Shown one piece after another: positions 16,805-25,830 of a DNA stretch of 64,000 nt (positions are counted from its first letter, which is position 1; the number at the start of each line of letters is the position of its first letter). The DNA lies in contig NZ_KK211311.1 in the NCBI RefSeq assembly GCF_000621585.1, positions 36,096 to 100,095 on the forward strand. The letters run 5' to 3'. Position numbers and translations under genes: made by a program. This stretch comes from [Eubacterium] cellulosolvens LD2006 (GTDB lineage Bacteria > Bacillota > Clostridia > Lachnospirales > Lachnospiraceae). The notes under the pieces were generated by a model. The model was not told the origin of the DNA. It worked only from the letters and a program-made list of their open reading frames with translations, and ran no database searches.

Positions 16805-17869
16805 ATGAGCGTGACAAAAAGAAGTTTCGGAAGTACTTCGAAAGGGGATGCTTCTCTCTATATATTGACAGCGGGTGCCTGCGAGGCGACGGTAACGGAT
16901 TTCGGTGCAACCCTTGTATCCTTCCGTGTTGCAGACGCGAAGGGACAGGAGACGGATATTGTTCTCGGCTACGATGACGCGGCAGGCTATGAGGCCGGCG
17001 GAGATTCCTTCGGCGCAACCGTAGGAAGAAACGCAAACCGCTGCGCGGGAGCTGCTTTTTCCATTAATGGAAAAGAATACAAGATGACAGCGAATGAAAA
17101 CGGAAACAACCTTCACAGCGGACCGGATCTCTATGGAAAGAGACTCTGGAAGACGGAGGCTGTCAATGAGGAGAAAAACAGCGTGACCTTCGGACTGTTC
17201 TCCCCGGATACGGATCAGGGATTCCCGGGAAATCTGGAGGTGACTGTCACCTATACCCTGTCCGAAGACGGATCCCTTGCTATTGATTACAGCGGAAAAT
17301 CCGATCAGGATACGGTGTGCAATCTGACAAACCACGTGTACTTCAATCTCAACGGTGAGGGAAACGGAGATATCTGCTCCCAGATTCTGCAGATTTCCGC
17401 AGATCAGATCACGCCGATCAATGATCAGGGAATCCCCTTCGGAACCTACCTTGATGTAAAAGGAACGGCCTATGATTTCAATATGCCGAAGAGCATCGGC
17501 GCAGACATCGATTCAGACGACAGTCAGATTCAGACGGCGCACGGATATGATCAGAACTATGTGGTGGCAGCGAATAAGGGTGAGGTGAAGAAGGTGGCCG
17601 AGTCCTGGTCAGAGGATAACGGAGTTACTCTTGAAGTCTTCACCGACCTTCCCGGCGTACAGTTCTACTCCGGAAACTTTATTCAGAAACAGACCGGAAG
17701 AGGCGGAAGTGTCTACGCGCCGAGAACCGGTTTTGCGCTCGAGACACAGTTCGCGCCGAACGCCCTCAACACAGAGAGCTTTGCAAGACCCTTCCTGAAG
17801 GCCGGCGAGAACTTTGTATCAAGGACGGTATATAAGCTGAGCATCAGCGAGGCGCACAAAAAGAATTAA
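16805..17869 (+). CDS. galM: Aldose 1-epimerase (galactose mutarotase)
   Basis: This 354-residue enzyme interconverts alpha and beta anomers of aldohexoses. Family blocks seen: VTDFGATLVSFRV, GATVGRNANRCAGAAF, NNLHSGPDLYGKRLW with the catalytic His, CNLTNHVYFNL, and APRTGFALETQFAPNALN with the catalytic Glu. Length is normal and there is no signal peptide. ATG 16805 follows GAGGAGGA; a small GCCCTGAGGGC palindrome lies just before the ribosome site. In this context it probably equilibrates glucose anomers released from imported glucans. A terminator follows, so it is transcribed apart from the operon downstream although both share operators. Confidence 0.94.
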   Translation: MSVTKRSFGSTSKGDASLYILTAGACEATVTDFGATLVSFRVADAKGQETDIVLGYDDAAGYEAGGDSFGATVGRNANRCAGAAFSINGKEYKMTANENGNNLHSGPDLYGKRLWKTEAVNEEKNSVTFGLFSPDTDQGFPGNLEVTVTYTLSEDGSLAIDYSGKSDQDTVCNLTNHVYFNLNGEGNGDICSQILQISADQITPINDQGIPFGTYLDVKGTAYDFNMPKSIGADIDSDDSQIQTAHGYDQNYVVAANKGEVKKVAESWSEDNGVTLEVFTDLPGVQFYSGNFIQKQTGRGGSVYAPRTGFALETQFAPNALNTESFARPFLKAGENFVSRTVYKLSISEAHKKN

Positions 17870-17890
17870 AGAGAAACGTATATTACAAAA

Positions 17891-17938
17891 GAGAGAAGAG
17901 GATGGCTGTCAACACAGTCGCCCTCTTCTCTTTTTTTT
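17891..17938 (+). terminator. Intrinsic terminator of galM
   Basis: GAGAAGAGG (17893-17901) pairs with CCTCTTCTC (17922-17930) around a loop with an inner GCTGTC/GACAGT-like region, followed by eight T residues. Confidence 0.85.
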
Positions 17939-18019
17939 CGGAGCCCCTTCTGTTTTATCAGTTCTGCACAAAAGAAATGTCCCTGAATTCCCAAATGTGC
18001 CGAAGATGCTTTGGGGTAC

Positions 18020-18116
18020 TTGAAAACGTTTCCAATCAATGCTATTCTCTGATCATAGAAAACGTTTCCAATACTTATTTTAAAAGGATTGGGAGAATAT
18101 TGCGAAAACGATTTCA
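18020..18116 (+). promoter_or_regulatory. Promoter and three cre/LacI-type operators of the glucan transporter operon
   Basis: Three near-palindromes share the centre AAAACG: TTGAAAACGTTTCCAA (18020-18035), TAGAAAACGTTTCCAA (18056-18071) and CGAAAACGATTTCA (18103-18116). Their centres are 36 and 46 bases apart. A weaker fourth (GAAAAACGTATTCA, about 18133-18146) lies near the ribosome site. TTGAAA (18020), 17 bases and TATTCT (18043-18048) make a promoter whose -35 lies inside operator 1. The LacI-family gene at 23263 is the natural candidate regulator; CcpA is an alternative. Confidence 0.7.
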
Positions 18117-18159
18117 AACAACGTAACAGTATGAAAAACGTATTCAGGAGGAAGAAGAA

Positions 18160-19581
18160 ATGAAAAAGAAAGTGCTTTGTTTGGTACTGGGAACAACAAT
18201 GGCAGCTTCCATGATCGCAGGATGTGGAAGCACAACTACAGAGAAGGCGACATCCGGATCAGCACCGGCTGAAGCTTCCGGTGACGGAAGTGTATACCTT
18301 CTCAACTTCAAGCCGGAGGCCGATGAGGCTTGGCAGGATCTGGCGAAGGCATATACAGAGGAGACCGGAACAAAGGTCAATGTCCTGACAGCCGCTGCCG
18401 GACAGTATGCGACGACACTTCAGTCCGAGATGGCAAAGAGCGAGGCACCGACCATCTTTAACATCGGTAATTCCGCAGATGCCCAGACATGGGATAACTA
18501 CACCATGGATCTCAAAGATACAGATCTCTACTCTCATGTGAGCGATCATTCTCTCGACATTGTCTACAATGGCAAGACAGCAGGTATCGCGAACTGCTAC
18601 GAGGCATACGGAATCATTGTCAACAAGACCATCGTGGATAACTACTGCACCATGGATGGAGCAGTGATCAAATCCATCGACGACATCAAAGATTTCGATA
18701 CACTGAAGAAAGTAGCTGACGACATCCAGCAGAAGAAGGACGACATCAACAACCAGTTCGGCTATGACCTTAAAGGTGCTTTCACATCTGCAGGTCTGGA
18801 TGACGGATCTTCCTGGAGATTCTCCGGACACCTTGCAAACCTTCCGCTCTACTATGAGTTTGTAGATGACAAGCTTGAGGATCCTACAGCCGGTGAGGCA
18901 GTGATCAAGGGAACCTACCTTGAGCAGTTCAAGAATGTCTGGGATATGTACGTACAGGATTCCGGCGCTGATCCTAAGACTCTCGCAGGCGGAACCTACA
19001 ATGCAGAGCAGGAGTTCGGTATGGAGCAGGCAGTCTTCTATCAGAACGGTGACTGGGAGTTCTCCGCACTCAAAGATGCAGACGGAAAGAACGGATATCT
19101 CACAGCAAATGATGAGATGGTTATGATCCCGATCTACTTCGGCGTAGATGATGAGAATCAGGGCCTCTGCGTAGGTACTGAGAACCACTGGGCAATCAAT
19201 GCGAAAGCATCCGAGGCCGACATCAAGGCATCCGAGGACTTCCTCAACTGGGTAATCACTTCCGACACAGGAAGAAAAGCCATGAATGAGACGATGGGAC
19301 TTTCCGCTCCTTTCGATACATTCACAGATGACTACGCACCGAAGAACGAGTTCAGTGCATGCGCAAACAACTACAAAAAGTCCGTAGCATGGGCATTCAA
19401 CGCTACACCGAACGTGGACGACTGGAGAAAAGACGTAGTAGCTCCGCTTACCGCATACACAGACGGATCCGGAGACTGGGACGCAGTCAAAGAGGCATTC
19501 GTAACAGGATGGGCGGATCAGTGGAAACTGGCTCATGAAGATTCCGCAGAGGACGTAGAGGCTACATCATCTGCATCATAA
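18160..19581 (+). CDS. Extracellular solute-binding lipoprotein, family 1 (oligosaccharide)
   Basis: This 473-residue lipoprotein is a MalE-type (SBP_bac_1) receptor. The signal peptide ends in IAGC (Cys22) and is followed by a Thr/Ser-rich linker. Mature sequence includes GTKVNVLTAAAGQYATTLQS, GEAVIKGTYLEQFKNVW, AVFYQNGDWEFSAL and an ENHWAIN block, all typical of maltose/multiple-sugar receptors. AGGAGGAAG precedes ATG 18160. It heads an operon with two permeases, two glucanotransferases, a LacI regulator and glycogen phosphorylase, so the ligand is probably a malto-oligosaccharide or other alpha-glucan. A hairpin-rich repeat separates it from the permease genes. Confidence 0.9.
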   Translation: MKKKVLCLVLGTTMAASMIAGCGSTTTEKATSGSAPAEASGDGSVYLLNFKPEADEAWQDLAKAYTEETGTKVNVLTAAAGQYATTLQSEMAKSEAPTIFNIGNSADAQTWDNYTMDLKDTDLYSHVSDHSLDIVYNGKTAGIANCYEAYGIIVNKTIVDNYCTMDGAVIKSIDDIKDFDTLKKVADDIQQKKDDINNQFGYDLKGAFTSAGLDDGSSWRFSGHLANLPLYYEFVDDKLEDPTAGEAVIKGTYLEQFKNVWDMYVQDSGADPKTLAGGTYNAEQEFGMEQAVFYQNGDWEFSALKDADGKNGYLTANDEMVMIPIYFGVDDENQGLCVGTENHWAINAKASEADIKASEDFLNWVITSDTGRKAMNETMGLSAPFDTFTDDYAPKNEFSACANNYKKSVAWAFNATPNVDDWRKDVVAPLTAYTDGSGDWDAVKEAFVTGWADQWKLAHEDSAEDVEATSSAS

Positions 19582-19606
19582 TCTAACCTCCTTATATTTC
19601 ATGTTT

Positions 19607-19776
19607 GAGAAAAATGGGTGAGTGGCGGGTTCACTCATCCATTTTCTCATGGTATAGGAAATTGCTCCGCAATCCCTATACCATAACGCTCCGCAGGATG
19701 CGCACTCGCGCGATATGTAGATGCGTTGCATCCGCGCTCGGCGCGAGAATGTCGCTAGCGACATTCTTTTTTATGT
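19607..19776. repeat. Dispersed mosaic hairpin repeat, copy 4, inside the sugar transporter operon
   Basis: A long stem, GAGAAAAATGG/CCATTTTCTC with inner TGAGTG/CACTCA (about 19608-19650), comes first. Module B follows, with the hairpin GGTATAGGAAATT/AATCCCTATACC (19650-19683) and core AACGCTCCGCAGGATGCGC (from 19684). Module A (about 19717-19772) repeats the palindromes of copy 1, including GAATGTCGCTAGCGACATTC at 19747-19766. The order is B then A, the reverse of copy 1. It may protect the binding-protein mRNA or reduce read-through. Confidence 0.8.
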
Positions 19777-19850
19777 ATCAGGGAAATCAAAGTTCCTATC
19801 ATCCATCAGATTTTTATTTGCTGCTTGCGATGCGGCAGGCAAGGAGATTT

Positions 19851-20708
19851 ATGCAAAAGACAATGAGAAAATACTGGCCGGTCTTTGTGCTGCCGACGAT
19901 GGCTGCGTTCGTGATCGGGTTCATCGTACCATTTATCTATGGTATTTTTCTTTCCTTCTGTAAGTTCACGACTGTAACAGACTGGAAGTTTACAGGACTG
20001 CTGAACTACACAAGAATCCTTTTCGTCAACGGGAAACTGGATACGACTTTCCTTCATTCCCTGTGGTACACCATGCTGTTTACGCTGGTGACCGTTCTGA
20101 TCATTAACGTGGCGTCCTTTGCCATTGCCATGGCGCTCACGAAGGGCATCAAGGGAACGAACCTTTTCCGGACATCCTTTTTCCTTCCGAACCTGATCGG
20201 CGGAATTGTTCTTTCCTATATCTGGCTGATGATCTTCAACGCCATTCTTCAGAAGCATTCCATGACCATCGTGTCCACCCAGTGGACAGCCTTCTGGGGC
20301 ATGGTCGCTGTTGTCTGCTGGCAGCAGATCGGATACATGATGATTATCTATGTGGCGGGAATTCAGAATATCTCACCGGATCTCATTGAAGCTGCAAAAA
20401 TCGACGGAGCGAACAGCTTCCAGCTTCTGAAATCGGTAATCCTTCCGATGCTGAGACCTACCATCACCATCTGTACCTTCCTTACGCTTACAAACGGATT
20501 TAAACTCTTCGACCAGAACCTGGCGCTGACCGGCGGAAATCCGGGCAAGATGTCAGAGCTCCTGGCGCTGAATATCTACAATACTATGTACGGAACAACC
20601 GGATGGCAGGGAGTTGGACAGGCAAAAGCTGTGCTCTTCTTTATCTTTGTAGCGATCATCGCGCTTGCGCAGAATAAGATCACAACCCGCAAGGAGGTAG
20701 AACTTTAA
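19851..20708 (+). CDS. Sugar ABC transporter permease (MalF type)
   Basis: This 285-residue permease has about six membrane segments and the cytoplasmic EAA loop IEAAKIDGANSFQLLKSVIL that docks with the ATPase. The open frame extends back to 19605 through repeat DNA, but ATG 19851 lies four bases after AAGGAG (19841-19846) and gives the family length. Partners are the binding protein at 18160 and the second permease, whose ATG overlaps this stop. It should form the membrane channel for an alpha-glucan oligosaccharide. Confidence 0.92.
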   Translation: MQKTMRKYWPVFVLPTMAAFVIGFIVPFIYGIFLSFCKFTTVTDWKFTGLLNYTRILFVNGKLDTTFLHSLWYTMLFTLVTVLIINVASFAIAMALTKGIKGTNLFRTSFFLPNLIGGIVLSYIWLMIFNAILQKHSMTIVSTQWTAFWGMVAVVCWQQIGYMMIIYVAGIQNISPDLIEAAKIDGANSFQLLKSVILPMLRPTITICTFLTLTNGFKLFDQNLALTGGNPGKMSELLALNIYNTMYGTTGWQGVGQAKAVLFFIFVAIIALAQNKITTRKEVEL

Positions 20709-21613
20709 TGGCTGGTAAAAAAACGAAATTAGCGACGGCAAAGAGTCCGAAACACGGGGGCGTGCTCACTGTATTCTTCGTGATTCTGTCAATTCTGTGG
20801 ATCGCGCCGATGCTCATTGTTCTCCTGAACTCTTTCAAGAGAAAAGCATATATTTTTCAGAATCCCTTCGGAATCAGCAATGTGCCTGTAGGCAGAGGAT
20901 GGAAGCTCTGGTGGATGGGCATCAAGAAGACCTTCGTGGGCTTCATGAACTATGAGAGCGCCATCAAACAGACCGATTTCTTTAAAGTATTCGGAACCTC
21001 TCTGTTCATCACTGTTGTGTCGGTTGGACTGATTGTTCTGTGCTGTTCCATGACGGCCTGGTACATTGTGAGGGTAAAAACCTTTGCCACAAAGACCATT
21101 TATGTATTGTGCATGTTCTCCATGATCGTGCCTTTCCAGATGGTTATGTTCACCCTCTCCAAATTTGCGAATATTCTTCATCTGTCGAATCCTCTGGGAA
21201 TCTGCGTGGTATATCTGGGCTTCGGAGCCGGTCTGGCGGTGTTCATGTTTACCGGTTTCGTAAAACAGATTCCCATCGAGATCGAAGAGGCGGCTGTGAT
21301 TGACGGCTGTACGCCGATTCAGACCTATTTCCGTATTATTCTTCCGATTATGAAACCTACACTTATTACGGTTGCGATCCTGGATGCCATGTGGATCTGG
21401 AACGATTACCTTCTGCCGAGCCTTGTACTCAATATCAATAAGTACAAGACGATTCCGATTGCGGTTCAGTTCCTGAAACAGTCCCACGGACAGGTGGACT
21501 GGGGCGCAATGATGGCGGTTCTTGTCATGGCAATCGTGCCCATCGTCGTATTCTACATGGCTGTACAGAAGTACATTATCGAAGGTGTTGTGGCAGGAGC
21601 TGTCAAGGGCTGA
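20708..21613 (+). CDS. Sugar ABC transporter permease (MalG type)
   Basis: This 301-residue integral membrane protein is the second channel subunit. It has a first membrane segment at about residues 15-40 and the EAA loop IEEAAVIDGCTPIQTYFRII followed by LPIMKPTLIT. The final segment ends in FYMAVQKYIIEGVVAGAVKG, which is characteristic of MalG-like permeases. TAATG overlap with the preceding permease implies coupled translation. No ATPase gene follows, so the complex probably borrows a shared MsmX-like ATPase encoded elsewhere. Confidence 0.93.
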   Translation: MAGKKTKLATAKSPKHGGVLTVFFVILSILWIAPMLIVLLNSFKRKAYIFQNPFGISNVPVGRGWKLWWMGIKKTFVGFMNYESAIKQTDFFKVFGTSLFITVVSVGLIVLCCSMTAWYIVRVKTFATKTIYVLCMFSMIVPFQMVMFTLSKFANILHLSNPLGICVVYLGFGAGLAVFMFTGFVKQIPIEIEEAAVIDGCTPIQTYFRIILPIMKPTLITVAILDAMWIWNDYLLPSLVLNINKYKTIPIAVQFLKQSHGQVDWGAMMAVLVMAIVPIVVFYMAVQKYIIEGVVAGAVKG

Positions 21614-21640
21614 TCGCCGCACAGAGAAAGGAAGATTCAA

Positions 21641-23152
21641 GTGCGAAAAAGTGGTGTATTAATGCCGATCTTCAGTCTTCCCGGAAGGTACGGGATCGGT
21701 GATTTTTCGGAGGAGGGAAGACGGTTTGTGGATTTTCTGAGGGAAGCGGGTCAGAGCTGCTGGCAGATTCTTCCCATCGGACCCACAGGCTACGGAGATT
21801 CACCCTATCAGTCCTTTTCCACCTTTGCCGGCAATCCTTATTTCATCAGCCCCGATGAGCTGAAGAAACAGGGACTGCTCACCGAGGATGACTGTGAGGA
21901 ACTGGCGAAAGACGCGCCGGAAGAGGCGGTGGACTACGGCTATCTCTACAACAGCAGATACAGGATTTTGAGAAAAGCTTTTGAGGTCTGGAAACAGAGA
22001 GAGAACCCGGGTTTTCCGGAGTATATCGAGGAAAACAGCTTCTGGATTGAAGATTACGCGCTGTTTATGGCGGTGAAGGATTCTTTCGGCGGCGCAGGTT
22101 GTTCCTTCTGGGATGACGAGATCCGGTTCCGGAAACCGGAGGCGCTCGCCCGATACAGAGAAGAGCTGGCGGATGATATTCTCTTCTATGAATTTTTGCA
22201 GTATGAATTCACCAGAGAATGGTTTGCTCTGAAAGAGTATGCCAACAGCAGGGGAGTGGAAATCATCGGAGATATTCCGATCTATGTGTCTCCGGACAGC
22301 GCCGATTTCTGGGCAAGTCCGGAACTCTTCCAGACGGACGATGAGAACCTGCCCTCCAGAGTCGCAGGATGCCCGCCGGACGGTTTTTCCGCCACGGGAC
22401 AGCTGTGGGGAAATCCCCTCTATGACTGGGATTACCATGAGCAGACAAACTATGACTGGTGGTTAAAAAGAATCAGCAAATGTCGGGAATTCTATGATAT
22501 TATTAGAATAGACCATTTTCGCGGTTTTGATGAATACTACTCAATACCGGCAGGCGAAGACACTGCGAAGAACGGCAGATGGGTCAAGGGACCCGGCATG
22601 AAGCTCTTCCGAAAAATAAAAGAAAAGCTAGGCAATATTCAGATTATAGCGGAGGATCTCGGATACATCACCGACTCTGTGAGAGAGATGGTGAGAGAGT
22701 CCGGATATCCGAATATGAAAATCATAGAATTTGCGTTCGATTCCAGAGATTCAAGCAGCAGAGACGCGTATTTTCCACATAATTACACGAAGAATTGTGT
22801 TGTGTACACGGGTACACATGACAATGAGACACTGGCGGGCTGGCTGGGAAGTATTCTTCCCGAAGAGAGAGAGGAGCTGAGGACGTACCTTCATACCAGG
22901 AGCGATGAAGATCAGGTACTTGTAGACGGCTGCATCAATCTGGCCGAGGCCTCCGTGGCGGATCTCTGTATCATTCCGATGCAGGACTGGCTGGGGCTGG
23001 ACAATCGCGCGAGGATCAATCAGCCAAGCACTCTGGGAAAGAACTGGACATGGAGAGTCGCTCCCGGAGATTTGGACGAGGAACTTGCGGCACGGATGCA
23101 CAGAATGACCACTGCGTACGGCAGATGTGGCAGCGAAAGCGACAGGCAATGA
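21641..23152 (+). CDS. malQ: 4-alpha-glucanotransferase (GH77), copy 1
   Basis: This 503-residue amylomaltase transfers alpha-1,4-glucan segments between maltodextrins. The GH77 catalytic residues are visible: nucleophile Asp in IIRIDHFRGF, acid/base Glu in IIAEDLGYIT, and the third Asp in YTGTHDNETL. The substrate-binding start GPTGYGDSPYQSFSTFAGNP is intact. It starts with GTG (21641) after AAAGGAAG, 27 bases behind the permease gene. A second, clearly paralogous malQ lies at 24316, with the LacI regulator between them. No truncation is seen. Confidence 0.95.
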   Translation: MRKSGVLMPIFSLPGRYGIGDFSEEGRRFVDFLREAGQSCWQILPIGPTGYGDSPYQSFSTFAGNPYFISPDELKKQGLLTEDDCEELAKDAPEEAVDYGYLYNSRYRILRKAFEVWKQRENPGFPEYIEENSFWIEDYALFMAVKDSFGGAGCSFWDDEIRFRKPEALARYREELADDILFYEFLQYEFTREWFALKEYANSRGVEIIGDIPIYVSPDSADFWASPELFQTDDENLPSRVAGCPPDGFSATGQLWGNPLYDWDYHEQTNYDWWLKRISKCREFYDIIRIDHFRGFDEYYSIPAGEDTAKNGRWVKGPGMKLFRKIKEKLGNIQIIAEDLGYITDSVREMVRESGYPNMKIIEFAFDSRDSSSRDAYFPHNYTKNCVVYTGTHDNETLAGWLGSILPEEREELRTYLHTRSDEDQVLVDGCINLAEASVADLCIIPMQDWLGLDNRARINQPSTLGKNWTWRVAPGDLDEELAARMHRMTTAYGRCGSESDRQ

Positions 23153-23262
23153 CTATGAACGCCGGAATTTTCCGTCCTTTCGTAAAGTGACGGTTGTACC
23201 GGAAGCTCCTGACAACGAAGGAGTGGTGATGGAATAACTGTAATTGCCGGAAAGAAGGATGT

Positions 23263-24306
23263 ATGGCGGCATTAACAATCAAAGACATTGCGAGAATCTG
23301 CAATGTCAGTATCAGCACGGTTTCAAGAGCCATCAATAATGATCCGACAATCAACGCAAAGACACGTGAACGGGTCATGGAGGTTGTCCGGGAGTTCAAT
23401 TACATCCCGAACAACAGTGCCAGGAATTTGAAAATGACAGAGTCCAACACCGTTGCCCTGATCGTGAAAGGTATCAACAATCCGTTCTTCCAGGGAATGT
23501 TCCCGTATTTCCAGAAGAGGCTGGAGGATCTGGGCTATCAGTATCTGCTGCATACCGTAGGCGGTGACGCGGATGAGGGATATGTGGCAGAGGCGATCGC
23601 CAAGGAGAAGCGGTTGAAGGGAATCATTTTTCTCGGAGGAAAAATGAACTACCCGGAGAAAATTCTGGAAAACATCCGTATTCCTATGGTTCTCTGTTCC
23701 GTGGCGGGCTTAAGCCACGAGGACAATGTTCTTCCGCGGGTATCCACGGTGTCGATCGATGATTCCGGAGAGGCGCATAAGGTCGTGGAGTATCTCATCA
23801 GAAAGGGACACCGAAGGATTGCGATCATTACCGGTCAGAAGGATGATCTGACGGTAGGACGACTGCGACTCCGCGGGTACAGAAAGGCGTTGGAGGAGAA
23901 CGGAATTGCCTTCGACGAGAAACTGGTGGGTTATATGGATGACGGCATACCGGAGTTTACAGAGGCAAACGGTTATGCCACCATGAAAAGAATGCTTGAA
24001 TCAGGAACGGAATTTACGGCAGCTTTTGTGATCTCAGACAGAATGGCCATGGGAGCCTATAAGGCGCTTTATGACGCGGGCAAACGGATACCGGAGGACT
24101 GTTCGGTCATTGGCTTTGACGGAATAGAGATGACGCGCTATATGCAGCCGTCGCTGACAACAGTGAAACAGCCGGTGGAGGAGCTGGTGGAGTCCTCTGT
24201 ACAGATGCTGATGAAGCAGATCAACGGCAGCCGCGAACGGAAACATCTGATTTACGACGCGGAACTGTTGGAAAGAGATTCGGTTAAGTTTATTTCGAAT
24301 AGCTGA
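23263..24306 (+). CDS. LacI-family transcriptional regulator of the glucan locus
   Basis: This 347-residue repressor has an N-terminal helix-turn-helix and hinge (TIKDIARICNVSISTVSRAI, then YIPNNSARNLK), followed by a sugar-binding-protein-like effector domain (VALIVKGINNPFF, GHRRIAIITG, SVIGFDGIEMTRYMQPSLTT). It resembles MalR-type regulators. The gene lies between two malQ genes in the same orientation, so it is probably autoregulated as part of the operon. The GAAAACGTTT-centred palindromes upstream of 18160 and 16805 are its likely operators, with a maltodextrin effector inferred from context. Confidence 0.92.
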   Translation: MAALTIKDIARICNVSISTVSRAINNDPTINAKTRERVMEVVREFNYIPNNSARNLKMTESNTVALIVKGINNPFFQGMFPYFQKRLEDLGYQYLLHTVGGDADEGYVAEAIAKEKRLKGIIFLGGKMNYPEKILENIRIPMVLCSVAGLSHEDNVLPRVSTVSIDDSGEAHKVVEYLIRKGHRRIAIITGQKDDLTVGRLRLRGYRKALEENGIAFDEKLVGYMDDGIPEFTEANGYATMKRMLESGTEFTAAFVISDRMAMGAYKALYDAGKRIPEDCSVIGFDGIEMTRYMQPSLTTVKQPVEELVESSVQMLMKQINGSRERKHLIYDAELLERDSVKFISNS

Positions 24307-24315
24307 GGTTGAATT

Positions 24316-25797
24316 ATGAAAAGAGCAAGTGGAGTTCTGCTTCCGGTGACCGCTCTTCCGACGAAGTATGGTATCGGAGGCTTCTCAAAAGATGCGTATG
24401 AATTTGTGGATTTTCTGGCGGACGCGGCCCAGTCCTACTGGCAGATTCTTCCGCTGGGACCTACAGGGTACGGGGACTCCCCCTACCAGTCTTTTTCCAC
24501 ATTTGCGGGGAGTCCGCTGTTGATTTCCCTCGAGAAACTCTGTGAAGAAGGGCTGCTGACGGAAGAGGAATGTGATTCCTATGACGCCACGGGAGGATCC
24601 GAAGAATACATCGACTATGAGAAACTGTCGAAGACCAGGTTCAAGGTTTTGCGGATCGCGGCAGACCGGTTCCGGGAAAGCGGAGATCTGACAGACTTTG
24701 AGAGTTTCGGGGAAAAACAACGAGACTGGCTGGAGGAGTACTGTCTGTACAGTGTGATCAAAGAAAGACAGCAACAGAAGAACTGGAGTCTCTGGCCGGA
24801 GGAGCTGCGGGATCACAAGGAAGAAGCTCTTGCGAAGGTTCGGGAAGAAGCCGGAGACGATCTTTTTTTCTACGCGTTTCTTCAGTATGAGTTTTTCTCC
24901 CAGTGGAAAGAACTGAAGGCATATGCCAACGGGAAGGGAATAGAGATTATCGGAGATATACCGATCTATGTGGCTATGGACAGCGCGGATGCCTGGGCCG
25001 AGCCCCTGCTCTTCCAGTTCGACGATCAGAAGCAGCCTCTGGGAGTTGCCGGCTGTCCGCCGGATGCTTTTTCAGCCACGGGTCAGCTGTGGGGAAACCC
25101 TCTGTATGACTGGGACTATCACAGGAAGACGGGATACAGCTGGTGGATTCGAAGGCTGCGGCATATGCAGGAAATCTGCGACGTGGTGAGGATCGATCAT
25201 TTCCGGGGATTCAATGACTACTGGAGTATTCCTTACGGTGATACCACGGCTGAGAACGGTCACTGGGAGAAAGGTCCCGGATTGGAACCCTTCGAAATCC
25301 TCGAGAGAGAAAACGGTGAAGTGCGGTTCATTGCCGAGGATCTCGGAATGCTCACGGATGAAGTGAGGGAAATGGTGGCGGCCTCCGGTTTTCCCGGAAT
25401 GAAGATTCTGGAATTCGCCTTTGACGGTGATGATAAAAATCTCTACCTCCCGCATAATTACGAACCTAACTGTATCGTCTATACGGGGACCCATGACAAT
25501 GACACTGTACTTGGGTGGCTGAAGACGATTCCGGAGTCTACGAAGAAGCATCTGGATGCTTATGCCGGAAAAATCGTGACGAAGGCCGAGGATGTCATTC
25601 GTCTCGGAATGTCCAGCGTGGCAAAGATTTGTATCATTCCCATGCAGGACTGGCTGGAGCTGGATGGCAGCGCGAGAGTGAATACGCCCAATACACTGGG
25701 GGAAAACTGGAAATGGAGACTGCTTGACGGGCAGATGGATGATAAGACTGCCGGTCTCATGCGTCATATGACAGAACTGTACAGCAGACAGCCGTGA
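24316..25797 (+). CDS. malQ: 4-alpha-glucanotransferase (GH77), copy 2
   Basis: This 493-residue paralogue of the enzyme at 21641 keeps all three GH77 catalytic residues (VVRIDHFRGF, FIAEDLGMLT, YTGTHDNDTV) and the GPTGYGDSPYQSFSTFAG block. It differs throughout the middle region, so it is not a recent duplicate. It starts nine bases after the regulator stop. One difference near the third catalytic Asp is HDND here against HDNE in copy 1. The two enzymes may differ in donor length preference; that is inference. Confidence 0.95.
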   Translation: MKRASGVLLPVTALPTKYGIGGFSKDAYEFVDFLADAAQSYWQILPLGPTGYGDSPYQSFSTFAGSPLLISLEKLCEEGLLTEEECDSYDATGGSEEYIDYEKLSKTRFKVLRIAADRFRESGDLTDFESFGEKQRDWLEEYCLYSVIKERQQQKNWSLWPEELRDHKEEALAKVREEAGDDLFFYAFLQYEFFSQWKELKAYANGKGIEIIGDIPIYVAMDSADAWAEPLLFQFDDQKQPLGVAGCPPDAFSATGQLWGNPLYDWDYHRKTGYSWWIRRLRHMQEICDVVRIDHFRGFNDYWSIPYGDTTAENGHWEKGPGLEPFEILERENGEVRFIAEDLGMLTDEVREMVAASGFPGMKILEFAFDGDDKNLYLPHNYEPNCIVYTGTHDNDTVLGWLKTIPESTKKHLDAYAGKIVTKAEDVIRLGMSSVAKICIIPMQDWLELDGSARVNTPNTLGENWKWRLLDGQMDDKTAGLMRHMTELYSRQP

Positions 25798-25830
25798 CGT
25801 GCGGCGGTCTGAATAGGAGAATAAAGAACT

